Shown in pieces: positions 42,501 through 54,800 of a DNA stretch of 64,000 bases. This stretch comes from Isoetes taiwanensis (lineage: Eukaryota; Streptophyta; Lycopodiopsida; Isoetales; Isoetaceae). Positions within the stretch are counted from its first letter, which is position 1; each line of letters begins with the position of its first letter. The stretch lies in the NCBI GenBank assembly GCA_021234155.1, contig JAJEKV010000519.1, forward strand, positions 1 to 64,000, in the 5' to 3' direction. The notes beneath the pieces are model-generated. The model was not told the DNA's origin. It made no database searches and was given only the letters and a program-made list of their open reading frames with translations. The translations under genes were made by a program, and so were the position numbers.

Positions 42501-43315
42501 CCCACTGTAACTGTGGATAAAGCACCCTTCACATTTTTAATTTAATTCAACCTGATGCACAACTAGACAACCCGATGTTTTTCTTTATAATCTTTAGATC
42601 CTTTTCTTGAACTAGAGGTATCTTGATATGTATGAAGAACAAAAACAACATTGTCCAACCTTATGCTCCAGCAACGCTAGGCACTTTTCTAGTGTCATGT
42701 CCTAATGGATCTTCATTTGCCCCTTTCATGTTAGAGTGCTTTGTTGGAAATATGTGTTCTCCAAGAGTATTTGTCTGCATCAAAGGTTTTAGAAATACAA
42801 ATATCGGTGCGAACATTGAAGCAAAAACATTTACAGGTTTTTAGCTTATGCCTAGCAACGCTGGGCACCGTAACTAGTAAAAACATAAAGTTAGGTAACA
42901 TCATTGATGGATTTGGATCCGTTGCTTCTAAGCTTAGCAAAATGGAAGATTTGGCCAGCAAAGAAGATCCGAGCATGAAGATTTGGGCAGAATAATCCTG
43001 TTGTAAGAATTTATGCATTGCTTTGAATGGTTGAATATAACTAAGATAAATCTAAGGATATAAGGCATGGTAATTGTAGCTCCTAGAGATGGGGCCTATA
43101 CTGAGAAGTAGCCTAGCACCGATATAGAGCATCCACGACCACTCGGCATCAATGAAATAATTAAGTTCGTATGTGGATCTAGTAAATGTTGTAAATCAAA
43201 TTGGATGCTAAGTAATTGGGTTTTTATTATGTGATATTAAAAACCATAGCTAGGTGAATTATTATAACCCTTGGATATTAAGATGGAACCTAGAGTGTGA
43301 AATTGGATTGAGTCA
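42501..43315. other. No gene recognised
   Basis: AT-rich DNA. A plus-strand frame at 42,741-42,995 (KLGNIIDGFGSVASKLSKME) is bounded by no clear splice sites and shows no known domain. The phrase GCAACGCT(A/G)GGCAC occurs at 42,671 and 42,855. Confidence 0.4.
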
Positions 43316-43330
43316 AGAGAGTCATCTGAA

Positions 43331-44432
43331 AGCTCCCTTGGGCATTGTTATATCCATTGAAAGCTTCTTCACATGCTTCTCCAGTACTGAAAGGCTTGCT
43401 TCGGGCCTGGAAGGTAGTCCAACAGGTGATTACATTTGATTGGGAAGCTTGTCTCCAGGCATCTTCCCCCTTCCTATGGTTGCCTTTATATACTCATGGA
43501 CAACTACACCCAGTTGTCGAATTTATGCATGCGCATTCCCAAGCGAGGTGGAGGAGAGCAGGTATTATTTCTATTGAACAGTGGTATTTTGGTATTGATA
43601 TTGCTCCTTGGCAATGGTTTCAGGAGACATATGGATTGTTGGGTAAAGATATCAGTATATGGGCTTATGTAGCAAGTGCTCTTCCTCTAATTAAGAAGGT
43701 GGGTAACAAGAGATGCTGGAACTTTGTTCAAGGTATTAAAGAAGGCAAGAAGCTAGTCAGTTCATGTTACAAATTGCTTACCTCCTCAAATACTTTATCA
43801 CCTTCTCGAAAATGGCACTTACAGACTTTGCCTTCTCAATGGCAATCCATCTGGAACCTTGCTTGGTCTAAATATAATCCTCCAAAGGTAAATGTTCTAC
43901 TTTGGCAGGTGATTCATCGCTCTTTGAGAGTTAATGAGATGGTTTATCGCTTTAAGCCGGGAGTAAGCCCACTTTGCCCAATGTGTGAGCGGTGCATTGA
44001 AGGATTGGAGCATTGTTTATATTTGTGTGCGATTTGAGTAGTCTTAGGTCCTGGCTGCATTCTCTTTTGGAGTATCTTTGGATAGTCAAGACTTTCTTTT
44101 GGGTATTTATCCAAATCAATTGGACTGCTTCTAAAAGGATTGCATTTCACATGGCAAAGTCTTGGCTAATATGGAGTGTATGGAAGCGAAGGCGAAGAAA
44201 GGTCTTTTATGATAAGTGTATTTCTTCTCAGGTGGTGCTTCAAGAAATTCGTAAGAAGTTGTATAATTGCTTTCAGATCTCCAATTGGCCTGATCGTATT
44301 AAAATTCCAATATGGAGTGATCATCTAAAAGTGATTGATGCTTCAGGGACATTTCTTACTTCTGGAAGTACTTTGTAATATTTTGAGTGTATAATATGAA
44401 GTAAATCACGTTCTTCAAAAAAAAAAAAAAAA
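43331..44432 (+). mobile_element. 5'-truncated L1 LINE with poly(A) tail and 15-bp target duplication
   Basis: AGAGAGTCATCTGAA occurs at 43,316-43,330 and again at 44,432-44,446, flanking a sequence that ends in a 16-base poly(A) (44,417-44,432). This is textbook target-primed integration. It carries the C-terminal part of ORF2. Confidence 0.9.
43345..44037 (+). pseudogene. L1 ORF2 C-terminal part with zf-RVT domain
   Basis: An open frame of about 230 codons contains SPVLKGLLRAWKVVQQVITF and QARWRRAGIISIEQWYFG. Its last part is the plant zf-RVT domain: SIWNLAWSKYNPPKVNVLLW, VIHRSLRVNEMVYRF, then LCPMCERCIEGLEHCLYLC. TGA at 44,035 ends the frame. A further frame (44,013-44,378) reads LAKSWLIWSVWKRRRRKVFY, the usual sequence after zf-RVT, so one frameshift near 44,030 splits the domain. 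The RT itself is missing because of 5' truncation. Confidence 0.85.
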
Positions 44433-44434
44433 GA

Positions 44435-44692
44435 GAGTCATCTGAATGAGAAGCTAAGGAGGGCTTCTACGACGGGGCTATGGCAGAGAATCCTCATCAA
44501 GCTAATATAGTTAGTGGTTTACATTGATAGGAGATATTACATATGGGGAAAACGGTAACAAGAGAGAGTCATCGAATGAGAAGCCAAGGAGGGCTTCACC
44601 ACCGGGGCTATGGCAGAGAATCCTCATCAAGCTAATATAGTTAGTGGTTTACATTGATAGGAGATATTACATATGGGAAAAACGGTAACAAG
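44435..44692. repeat. Two tandem units of about 129 bp next to the L1 target site
   Basis: GAGAGTCATC(T)GAATGAGAA starts units at 44,435 and 44,564. Both units continue through GGGGCTATGGCAGAGAATCC and GATAGGAGATATTACATATG with few differences. Confidence 0.9.
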
Positions 44693-45697
44693 AGATGTTG
44701 CGAATGTATTTTCCATGGAGAATTGTTCTATAGCAAGCTGCTTCGACATGGTAAGGTTGTATGGGCAACCTCGGCAAGAACAAGGTCTAGGCACATGTTT
44801 AGTAATTGTCTAATGAACACACATGTAATGCTTTTTGCATTGTCACACTGTTGTTTTGGTAACTTGATGTTTATTGGATCCTCCGGTATCGAACTTCCGT
44901 GTTAAAGGTGGCCCCGGGTAGTTCAACATTCTTATGTCATATGTGCTATATGTTGTTCTTGTGCTATGTGACACGGGGCGTTAGTTCTTCTGGCCGGGAT
45001 TGCTACGTTAGTCAACTCTTGTGAACTCCCATGGTAAGAGGTCCTCCAGTGCCAGACGTAGGCTGAGAGGGTATGCACATACAAGGTTCACTCCACCACC
45101 CGCTACAGGGCTTGGAATGTAAGCTGGCTGGGCAACATGCTACTAACGGGGCCTGTGTGTAGGTTGGCTGAGCTACCCATTGTCCCAGAGTTTGTTTATG
45201 ATAGTTTGGTACTTTGGTTATGTTCTTTGCTCCTGATGTTTATGTTATTTCTTTGTTGTCATTGTCTAGCATTGCACCATAAGTTCTTGTGTCTTTGAGT
45301 TGTTATGTTTGTTATCCAAGATTGCAAGATGTTCTATGCATGCAAGGGCAGCTATGGGATCCCCATTTAGTCACGAGGACTAACCCCCTTGAGTGCATTG
45401 TGCAGTGAATTAGCAAGCAGTGGTCAAGCTAGCGGCAGCAGTGTATCCAGGGATCGTGATTGAGTTCCAGAGGAGAAGCTCTTGTGTTAAATTGCTCAGC
45501 TAGATCTTGTGAATGTATTGATGATAGTGTTTTCTCTGAATATTATTGTATTTGATAATGGATATACTATGGTTGATCTCTGATTATTGGGAGTAAGAAG
45601 TTTCAATTCTTCACCAATACTATTAACCTAGAATTAGTGCAAGTTTAGACAAGATCCCCAGTTGCCAGGAGGGTCAACTCGGTAGGCTTGTCATAGT
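44693..45697. other. No gene recognised
   Basis: Mixed-composition noncoding sequence; no domain, terminal repeat or target duplication was found. Confidence 0.4.
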
Positions 45698-46094
45698 AAT
45701 CATGTGGTCAATCCATTTATGCACGTGTTATGCCACATCGCCCAAACTTATTTTACGTTGTTGGATGTAAACGGATTCCCATCTATGACAACATGTTTTT
45801 TATTGCTATAGCTCTGCTTCTATTTTTTTGGAGCCATAGCTTGAAAGAAACCTTATTTACCATTGAATCCAACAACAAACTCTGCCAAGGCTCCGTAAGA
45901 GACTGCGCCATAACCCGATCCAACAATTTCTATGTGGAATGTCACGTATTATAATCTGAACCAAAGCATTTATTATGTTCCCTAACTCAACGACTAGCAT
46001 TATTGCACCCCAGGGGGCTTCAGGGCGGCCCCGTGTTATCATGTGGCCAATCCATTTATCCACGTGTTATGCCACATCGCTCAAACTTATGTTA
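45698..46094 (-). repeat. Dispersed repeat R, copy 2, enclosed by 60-bp direct repeats
   Basis: The core (45,790-46,000) matches copy 1 at 34.8 kb. It is flanked by direct repeats of about 60 bp: ATCATGTGG(T/C)CAATCCA through CACGTGTTATGCCACATCGC at 45,699-45,757 and 46,037-46,094. The minus-strand core keeps the same peptide as copy 1. Confidence 0.7.
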
Positions 46095-46397
46095 CATCAT
46101 GATGCTATATATCATAGAAACATAGTGATATATAGAATCGCTATGTCCAACTTACAACTCTAGTGTTAAGTTCATTCAAGAAAGCATCGAGACTCTGCAT
46201 TGCCCACAAACAGATTCAAAAACAAACCTAAAATGAAAGAGGAGAAAAGGACTCAAACAATGGTTACCTAGGTTACTCTTCAACACCAAGGAAGGGCAAA
46301 CCAAATGCCAATTCACTAAAACTCACACAATTCGTCAAAAGAAAGCCATAAAGTATGGAGATCCCAAAAGTCCTAAAAAGAAAACATAAGAAGTGAA
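46095..46397. other. No gene recognised
   Basis: AT-rich spacer to the 3' end of the next L1; nothing seen. Confidence 0.4.
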
Positions 46398-47423
46398 AGA
46401 TTATTTATTTATTTTTTTGAAGGTAAGAGATAATTTTTTCCATTAATTAATGAAAGCCATACATATATGCATCTAATGAGAGTAGAGTCAACCTCATTAG
46501 TTACATCTTTAAGTGAAATGAAATAAAACTTAAAATGTCGCTGTATAGTTTTCCTTAGGTGGACCAGTTGCAGACCAACTGCAAAAAGAGCTCAATGAAG
46601 TAATATTTCCATGAAGAAATAATCAAAGTACTGCCTTGCCCCATTTTAAGGAGTTGATATCTGAGCATGAAGGAGACATCATTGCTGGCCATTCGATTCC
46701 AGAATTCCTGCAAGAACAAAATTGCTTTCCAAGTACTTTAGCAAAAAGTTAGACAAAAGCAAGATTTATTGCTGAGCATAAGCAATTTTCAGGCCATTAA
46801 GTAGCTGAAGGTCAAGTTTGTGATGGGAATTAGAAATGATGGCTAGGCTGGATGAGTTGGTGACTGCATGATCTGGTCAAAGATGGAGTTGTAGACCCAA
46901 TAGAAACCTGAGTCAGTCCCAAACTTGTAACTGTTATACTCAGATCCATTTTCCATAAGGAGCTGGTGGATGTCTTCTTTTCCCATCAGAATAAGCAGAG
47001 TGCCATAAAGATCAGCCAGCATCTTGTGAGAATAGTATAATTCTCTGTACCTACTAAACTGCCTATCTGTCAATGAGAAGTGATACACGAACAAGAAGCT
47101 GAACATGCAATACATCTGCACGACTTCTCTGCAGTAAAATCTTAGCCCATGATGCTTTATTACTATTGCATCTAACTTTATATAGCTTGATTTCATCTGA
47201 TGTTGCACCTGGCCCTGGAGGCTCTAAGTTGGAAACCCCTGTGCTGTTGCTGTATAGTGTAGTTTCATGATAGGTCAGCATGGTGTCAAACTTGTTCCTG
47301 CCTTCCCCTCTGAGGAACTCCAGATATTCTATCAAAATCATCCAAGAAAGGTGCATTAGAATGGATAACATTGAGGAAGGAATTAAACAAATTAAAAACA
47401 CCAATGAAGTTACCAATAGCATC

Positions 47424-47830
47424 CTATTTCCTGTCATACTTGTCTCCAAATTTACTTTTATGAGCAGTTACATAACCTTCCAAATCTAACTGGAAATTCA
47501 TCTTAATCCAGAAAATAAAGACATTCTTTTTACCATACACAATCCTATTTCTAGCCTTCCAAATATTCCACAGGGCAGCAAACATAATAATGTTAAGAAA
47601 GGCATCATTATTTTGAATATGTTGGAGCAAGTTCCCCTGATTGTGAACAGAGAAGTATTGTCTGAATTTACTATAGAACCAAGACCAGAAGTCAGCAATT
47701 TTTGGACAGAGGAAGATGTGTTGCAGAGTTTCATCTTGGGAGCAATTTGATTGGCAGGCTGGAAGAACAGTCGAAACTCTTTGAGATAGGGAGACAAGAT
47801 TAGGAAGACTTTTGTGAGCAATCAACCAAA
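47424..47830 (-). pseudogene. L1 ORF2 zf-RVT end
   Basis: The frame reads QRVSTVLPACQSNCSQDETL then QHIFLCPKIADFWSWFYSKF and IIMFAALWNIWKARNRIVYG. Cys-x3-Cys, His and Cys spacing followed by ALWNIWKARN is the usual end of plant L1 ORF2. It is separated from the RT by frameshifts between 47,825 and 48,164. Confidence 0.85.
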
Positions 47831-48163
47831 TAAAAAAATTAACCTTTGGAGGACATTAAGATTTCCAAATATTCCTGAAAAGAATTTTACATTCATCTTC
47901 TGAGATAGACCATTTGTATTTTGCTTTAACAGGAGTGTCCCTTTGGTTGAGAATGGCATATAGAGAACTGACTTTGTATTTATTAATGCCATTAATTTTC
48001 CAAATAAGACCATTATCATTAGTAGATTGAGACAAAATACTTTTGAAATGAAGGAAGATAGATGGTTTTGTCACTTGAAGTACCATGGATTAATCTCCTA
48101 AGATTAGTCCAAGAAATAATATGATCATTCCTATATAAATCTTTGATATGAGTAATACCATAG

Positions 48164-49690
48164 TTAGCATTTCCTATATATTTTCGGATGTCTCAAAGCA
48201 AGGGTGTTACCATTGCAATCTTTAAACACTGCAGACCAGAAAAGGGAAGAGTGCAAATGGAGATCTTGCATGTGAGGGTTATCAAAGCAACTCTGCACAA
48301 TATTCCAAGCCTTAATCATATTTTGCATAAGAGGGGAGGTGTTGTTTCCAGGCTGGAGGATATTGAAGGCTGATTCGGGAAGACAATGCTTCACAGATGG
48401 GTGGCCTTCTGGATAGGAACTTTCAATCCAATGCCTAATGAATATTGATGCCATAGAATTATTACCAGACAAAGTTCTCCATATAAATTTGCCTGCTAAG
48501 GCACAGGCTTGCAGATATAAGTTTTTGCATCCTAAACCTCCATTTGTCTTAGCCCTAGTGACAGTGTCCCAATTTACTGAATGATTTCCCGCCCAAATGA
48601 AATTTCTGATAGTTTTCTCCAGCTCATTATAAATGGATTTGGGAGCAACAAGAGCAGAGGAGAAATAGATATGGGATGCTCCAAGAACAGAGTTTGCAAT
48701 AAGAGTTCTGCCTACCAGAGACAAGGTGTTTCTGAAAGTATTTAATTTCTTCCTAATTCTTTGGAGAATAGGATCCCGGAGCCCTTTAATATTAGGATTG
48801 AGGGATAAGGGCATCCCAAGTAGCTTGGTTGCTTGCAAAACATTTAGGACCTTAATGTCACAAAGGTAATTCTTAGTAGAGTCCCCAACAATAACACTCT
48901 TTGCAATGTTCAAATAAATTCCAAAGGCTGCAGAGAATAAATCTATGATGTCCAAGAATTTGGCAATGTTGTCTGAATTAGAATCCAAAAATGCAAATGT
49001 GTCATCTGCATATTGGGAAATAATTAGACTACCCTTGTTATCAGGAAGATTTAGACCCTTAATATTCCCACATCCTTGGTGGAAATTAACTGCCCTTGTG
49101 AGCATTTCAGCCACCACAAGAAATAAGTAAGGAGCTAAGGGGCAACCCTGCCTTACACCTCGAGCCAGATGGAAGAAATTTGAGGGGGAGCCATTTATTA
49201 GGACAGCAGAATTTGCCATAGAATTTAGACCAAGAATTAAGGAAATTATTTTGGAGTTGAAACCAATCTTGTGCAGGGCAAACTCGAGAAAATCCCAATT
49301 AACTGAGTCAAATGCTCTTTTGAAATCCAGCTTTAAGAGGACACCATTTTGGGAAGACACCTTATTCCAATGTAAACCCTCCATGGCTACAATGTAGTTA
49401 TCCAAGATAAATCTGTTGGGCAGGAAAGCAGACTGCTTAATATTAATATTTTCCTGGAGGAAAGGCTTGATTCTATTGGCAATTATCTTAGCACACAGCT
49501 TGTAAGTGGAATTGGTCAATGAGATTGGCCTCCAATCAGAAAAAGATGAAGGCTTATCAACTTAAGGGACAAGGATAATAAAGCCAGCAGAGATAGAAGA
49601 GTGTAAATGATCTGCCCTCCAGAAGCCATGTACCATTTTGATAATATCATCCTTTAAAATGTTCCAGAAATGCATATAACATTCAGGTGG
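48164..49690 (-). pseudogene. L1 ORF2 reverse transcriptase
   Basis: The longest open frame of the window (about 451 codons, 48,164-49,519) is a plant L1 RT: SAFLPNRFILDNYIVAMEGL, GVLLKLDFKRAFDSVNWDFL (motif A), LARGVRQGCPLAPYLFLVVA (motif B), SQYADDTFAFLDS (YADD at 49,001-49,012), and SLVGRTLIANSVLGASHIYF with AKTNGGLGCKNL in the thumb region. Upstream the frame continues as GFIILVP, then TAA at 49,562-49,564, then VDKPSSFSDWRPISLTNSTY. The catalytic residues are intact; a single stop interrupts the fingers and the endonuclease half is gone. Confidence 0.92.
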
Positions 49691-49695
49691 GATCC

Positions 49696-51368
49696 TGTGA
49701 CGCTCCCTGAACATATACGACCCTCGGACGTATACATACGGGGACTTCCCCCTCCCATGGCGACCAACTCGCCATGAACAGGGCCCTCCGTTCATTTCGG
49801 GCCATCGATAATACGATGCCCGAAAGAAGGACACGAAGGGGTCATTCGGCCCACGCCTTCAATGGGGCTCCTACGTCGCGGAAGCGTGAATACAAGGGTT
49901 AGCACACAGCATAAATCACATATAAATAACCACCTCGAAGGGTGGCATATCCATCCAAATACCAACGGCAAAGAATATGCATCTAAACCTAAGAAAACAC
50001 CCCAAACCCATGGTTCTACCCCGGTTCAGACTCCAGTGAGGATCGACTGACGGCTAGGCCTCAAGAGATCAGCAGACAGAATCTTGACATGGCATTGGCT
50101 GGCATAGAACATTGGCTAGGGTTGTCCACTCCATCCGCCCCTCCTGTGCACACTTTGCAGATGGGTCAATTCACGCTATGGCGTCGCTATAGCCTTCCGG
50201 AGACGCAGGCTCGAGGCATCACCCTGCTGAGCCTACTCCAGGGTTCATGAAGCCTGGCCCCGATGAGGCAGGTCAGGGAAGCGTCCCCTTCCAGAATCAC
50301 AGTGGCTCCATGGGCGAGCTAGAGAATACGTGCCGCATCAGCGACCCCCGCATCCGTACCCGACTTACTCACCCTAAATCTACTCAAAGTGCAAGGTGCC
50401 CCATACGGGTCACACCTTCCCACCCAGGGAGTGTCAGACCCATACCCGGCCCTCTACGTGAGGTTATCGCCTAGCTCGCTATAGGAGTCCCAGAGCCTTT
50501 TATGTTCGTGCAAGACCCCACCTCCACTTCACCACTGTTCCTTGTCCGGTGCTAAGCCGCACCATAGCATCTATGACCCGGGTGGGCTCTTGTGCAATGT
50601 GCCGCAAATAACGGATAATACAGTGGCTCTATCTAGGAGCATACTACAATAAATAGCCTCCTGCAGGTCTCTACCCCCTTTAATTCCCCATTTCCGAAAG
50701 TAACACTAGGCTAACAACCACCAATCCATCCATTACAAGCAAGTAACTTAATCTAAATATATAGAGAGAACCTACCTTTACAATCAAGGGTTAGTTCCTA
50801 CGAGTAAACACAAAGAGAGAATAGACCAACAACCCAAACAAAGTGCCCAAACAGGCTTTTATCCTAGAATTCACAACTACACTAGCCACCCACCCTGCAG
50901 CTGCTCGACCCATTGTCGTTGGGGATCTCCATCTTCTTGATCTTGGTGTTCAACTTCAGCTACACAGTAAAAAGTACTTGGTCTGGTGGCGCCAACAAGG
51001 ACGAGGGTAGGGCCAGCCCGCGCCCTTCTTGGACTAATTTTGGGAGTCAATTAGCAATAGGGATCAGGTTGATGACCCAATTTGAAATCCCCATGTCGGG
51101 CCAATCAATTAGGCGGTGTGGCTTCCCAAAGCATTTATTGGTCTAATTAACCCATTTAATATTAATCCCTAGATTATAGGTTATTATTCTTAATGATTAA
51201 ATTAGCATAGCTAATTTAACCCCTTCTAGGTCAACCCCTATGTTACAATACCCCATGATGGCGCATGCATCTTTTATCGGGTGACGGTCGTAAGACATTT
51301 ATAGGTATACCATATAATTACCATATAAATACGCTAATGATATACCGATAAATACGCGGAACGCCACA
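49696..51368 (-). repeat. 3' LTR of Gypsy element (complete)
   Basis: Begins TGTGACGC and ends GCCACA on the plus strand (TGTGGC...GTCACA on the element strand). It aligns along its first approximately 1.5 kb with 61,250-62,754. About 110 bp at the right end have no counterpart in the other LTR because that copy is truncated. Confidence 0.85.
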
Positions 51369-51380
51369 TTCTCCCTCCTA
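51369..51380 (-). promoter_or_regulatory. Polypurine tract of Gypsy element
   Basis: The minus strand reads TAGGAGGGAGAA immediately before the 3' LTR, preceded by an A/T run. Confidence 0.85.
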
Positions 51381-52029
51381 AAAAAAAAAATAATGCCGCC
51401 CTCAAAGATTGGGGTTAATTAATCGAGACCATTACCTACAAAAACTGAATTAGGAAGAATATACTTAAGAAAGGAAGATAACTTATTATTTCAAACAAGA
51501 ATGCATTGAAGTTGAGAATAACAAAGTGTCATCAAGGTGCATTTTACAAACTTATCAACGCACTAAGTTCAAGGACCGAAGTCCGATTTTAAAACATCAT
51601 AGACGCATTTAAAATAAAACATGTAAAACAAGCTTAATCCAAAAAAGTCCCGTCATCAAGAACCCTCTATACATGGGCAGGTCACGCATCGCTTCAATCG
51701 GCCCGCATTACGTCAATATATCGTTTTCACAAATAAAAATAATTAGGTTGTGGTTGAAGGGTCCACCCCCTAGAAGAAATGAAAGAAAATTTATCTACAA
51801 GGAACCTATTATGCCTATGGTTCGCAATTCATTGGCGGGCGTAAAGAAGTTCATGCTTTACAAGCAGTCATGGTCGTGGTCCACATTGACAAGAAACCAC
51901 GCCCCAAGGAACACGGAAGGTGATCCCATCATTGGTAATCAGCTGTTAACTAATACGATGCATCTACCCCCACCGATTCGGCCAATCAAGTCTTCAAGCT
52001 TACCACCGAGCGGGTTGATAGCATCGCTG

Positions 52030-52460
52030 ATGGTGCTGCCTTGAGATTCACGATGAAATCGGGTAGTGCTTCTCAAGATCCGCTTTGCAGCATCCTCCAA
52101 CCGGGCGTTTCCACTTGACTAAGTATTGCAGCATTTGAGTCCTCCCGGGTCCGCTTATAAGCTCGATCAAGAAGAGCTTCGTGTACTATCTCTAGCCGCT
52201 CCTCTGTCATTTCCGTGAGGGTTGGGGTTTCCAAAACCTCCTCTCGATCGTGGGTGTGTCGCTTTAGAAGACTCACATGAAAAAACCTTGTGGATCTTTA
52301 AGTGGGTGGCAAGTCCAGCGATATGCTTGCTCCCCAACACGCTCAAAGGATTTTGAAACGGCCCAGCCCATCCGGGTGCCAACTTCTTGCAATTACCAAT
52401 CTTAAGCTTGGCTTGTTTTACTTTAATCTTAAGCCAAACCCATTCACCCACCGAAGACTC
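52030..52460 (-). pseudogene. Gypsy integrase C-terminus and chromodomain-like end
   Basis: GEWVWLKIKVKQAKLKIGNC then KKLAPGWAGPF is the GPY/F-type integrase end, followed by HLKIHKVF and, in another frame, SLLKRHTHDREEVLETPTLT. LEIVHEALLDRAYKRTREDS and ILSQV, then KW-like residues, match the start of a Gypsy chromodomain, which directs insertion to modified chromatin. The second half of the chromodomain is damaged near 52,080-52,100. Confidence 0.6.
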
Positions 52461-52751
52461 TGGGGTCCCGCGGCTTATTCCGCTACACTCTTTGACGCAT
52501 CAAGGCAGCCTAGCAAGTAACCACGCACTGCCGACCAAAGCTTGCATCTCCGTGAGGAGTTGTTGAGAAACCTCCACTTTCGACACCGGGTTGTGCCATG
52601 TGTCGAGTAAGGCATTGATAACCATAATTTATCATGAAAGGAGACATTCTCGAAGACTCCTCGTTTACATCAAGTATAGGCAAACTCTACTAGATAAATA
52701 TAGTCACCCATTGGGATTGCTTACTCCACACATAACTTCGTAGCATATCCT

Positions 52752-53330
52752 CTATGATAACGGTTGGTACGCCCCTCGTCCCAATACATCCGTCTGAGGA
52801 TGATATGCGGCACTCATAGCAAGCTTGGTCCGATGGTGGTGAAGAAATCCTTCCGTAATGCACTTACAAATTTGGGATCCCCTCGCCGATACAATAACCC
52901 CGTGGCATTCCGCGGTAACCCAAGATCTCCTTTTTAAAAGCAAGGCGGTGGTCGAAGGGCGTTGGTGGTACCACATGGCAAGAAGTGAGCCATTTTGATA
53001 ATTTGTCGACCACCACCATTAGTGCATCATAGCCAATGAGAGTTCGTGGAAGGCCCACAATGAAATCCATGGTTATTACTTCCCATTTTGCGGGGCACAT
53101 CCAAAGGCTGCAGCTCTCCGAACTCTTAGTTGCTCCCGCCTTTGGTTTGTCGACACACTTGAATCGCTTTTAATGTATCTAGCAATATCCTTCTTCATGG
53201 AAGGCCAAAAGTAACTAGAGCGGATTTTAAAATAGGTCTTCATAAAACCCAAGATGTCCAGCCTATAGGGCTGTCAAAGCGTGTCATGGAGGATTAACTT
53301 ACGCACCTGAAGTCGAGGTACACACAACTT
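52752..53330 (-). pseudogene. Gypsy integrase zinc and catalytic domains
   Basis: Right to left: KLILHDTLTA and GHLGFYEDLF (HH of the zinc domain, about 53,250-53,330), CPAKWEVITMDFIVGLPRTL and DALMVVVDKLSKW (first catalytic Asp in MDF, 52,980-53,100), then VIVSARGSQICKCITEGFLH and KLAMSAAYHPQTD (52,800-52,890). The second catalytic position reads SARGS where SDRGS is expected, so one active-site Asp is missing. Frameshifts lie between the blocks. Confidence 0.8.
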
Positions 53331-53524
53331 ATCCTTGTGATACAACAAATTGCCCTCTTTCTTTATATGAACGGAAAGCTTCGCGTTTTTTATCTCGGCG
53401 TGTTTCCTTACTCAAACTAGCCCGTGATTTCACGTAACTCCCGGGATCCGCGGGCCAAGGTCCGTTTCTATCTGCTTTCCCAAACTCACCGGTGAGTGTA
53501 GAAATTGCATTACAATGGGTTCGG

Positions 53525-53830
53525 TTACCGAGGGGTGGCGTGACAATGCATCCAAGAACCACATTGTGCTTTCCAAAGCTTATACATGATGTCAAAATCA
53601 TATTCTTCAAGAAATTCCATCCATCTCCTCCGACGGGAGGTTGAGGTTCGTTGGTGGATAAATAACTGAGACTTTGGTGATCCGTGGTCCAATCGGAATC
53701 TTCTCCCAAGGAGGTAGTGTCTCCATATTCGCAAGGCGCCAACAAACGCCTAACAACTCCCGATCATGGGTAGGATATCGCCGTTCCGCCTCGCTCATCT
53801 TCTTTGAATCATAGGCAATAACCCCTTTTC
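53525..53830 (-). pseudogene. Gypsy RNase H domain
   Basis: Three frames together read MSEAERRYPTHDRELLGVCW, IWRHYLLGRRFRLDHGSPKS, then RRRRWMEFLEEYDFDIMYK. YPTHDRELL, WRHYLLG and W(M)EFLEEYDFDI(M)Y are the conserved landmarks of Gypsy RNase H, which removes the RNA template. Each block is in a different frame. Confidence 0.85.
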
Positions 53831-53989
53831 TTGCATCGTGACTCCACCAAAGGGCAATTTGACCGCATGCGGGTTACTAGTTTATCCTTGTCGATCGGGC
53901 AACGCGGAGAACGGGTGTCGACGTTAAGGCATCTTTAAGCCGCTGGAAATTTCCCGAACCTTAGTCTTCCAAAGGCTCCATCCAATCCT

Positions 53990-54800
53990 TCACCTTCTCA
54001 TGCTTTGTAAGGTTTGTAAGAGGTGCTGCAATCCTTGCAAAATCCTTTACAAACTTTCGATAGTATCCCGCTAATCCCAAGAAACTTGGGACTCCTGAGA
54101 CATTTTCTCGAATAGGCCATTCCCTTACGGGCCTCTTCTATTTTTGCCGGATTCAGAGCAATTCCCTCTCGCAGAAATGATATGGCCCAAATAGTCAACC
54201 TTTAGAGTGGCAAACTTGCACTTAGAGAACTTGGCAAATAGCTGATGACGCCTTTAACTTTTGTAGGGCCAATTTAAGATGTTTTCATGCTCTTCTAGAG
54301 TCTTATCAGATGAGAATGTCGCCAAAGAAAATGACAACAAAATCATCCAAGTATTGTCGGAAAACATCGCTCATTAACCGCGATAAACGCTGCGGGGGCA
54401 TTAGTTAATCCAAAGGCATAACGGTAAACTCATAATGCCCATATCTAGTGCTAAAAGCAGATTTATGGATGTCCTCTTTAATCCTTATCCGATGATATCC
54501 CGAAATAAGGTCAATCTTTGAAAAAATATTTGGCCCCTTTGCAACCGGGTCCATTAGATCATCTCGCTTCAAGAAAGCATAGCTGCATTTTTGATGGTAT
54601 GCTTGTTGAGTTGCCGATAATCAATACACATTCTCAAGGAGCCGCCCTTTTTCTTTACAAAAAGAATAGGGGCACCAAAGGGCTTAAACGCTAGGGTCTA
54701 ATAAAACCTAGGTTTAGTAGCTTTGAAGTTGCTTCTAAGCTCGCCAACTCGGGGACTCATACTCCAGACGGGCCTTGCCTGGTAGGCTTAGTGCCCGGCT
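53990..54800 (-). pseudogene. Gypsy reverse transcriptase
   Basis: Right to left: [20 protein letters not shown] then [10 protein letters not shown] (54,590-54,680), [10 protein letters not shown] and TNAPAAFI with LMSDVFRQYLDDFVVIFFGD then ILI (54,300-54,450), and EGIALNPAKIEEARKG with FLGLAGYYRKFVKDFARIAA (54,010-54,190). The catalytic box reads FFGDILI where FxDDILI is standard, so the first Asp is a Gly. Frames shift several times. Confidence 0.85.

Larger units (their letters stand above)
46398..49695 (-). mobile_element. L1 LINE, 5' part cut off by the Gypsy element
   Basis: The minus strand runs from RT (49.68 kb) through the zf-RVT domain to a 3' UTR ending in an A-rich tail (CAAAAAAATAAATAAATAAT near 46,400-46,425). 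The upstream side stops exactly where the Gypsy LTR begins at 49,696, inside ORF2 coding sequence, so the Gypsy element inserted into this L1. Confidence 0.85.
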
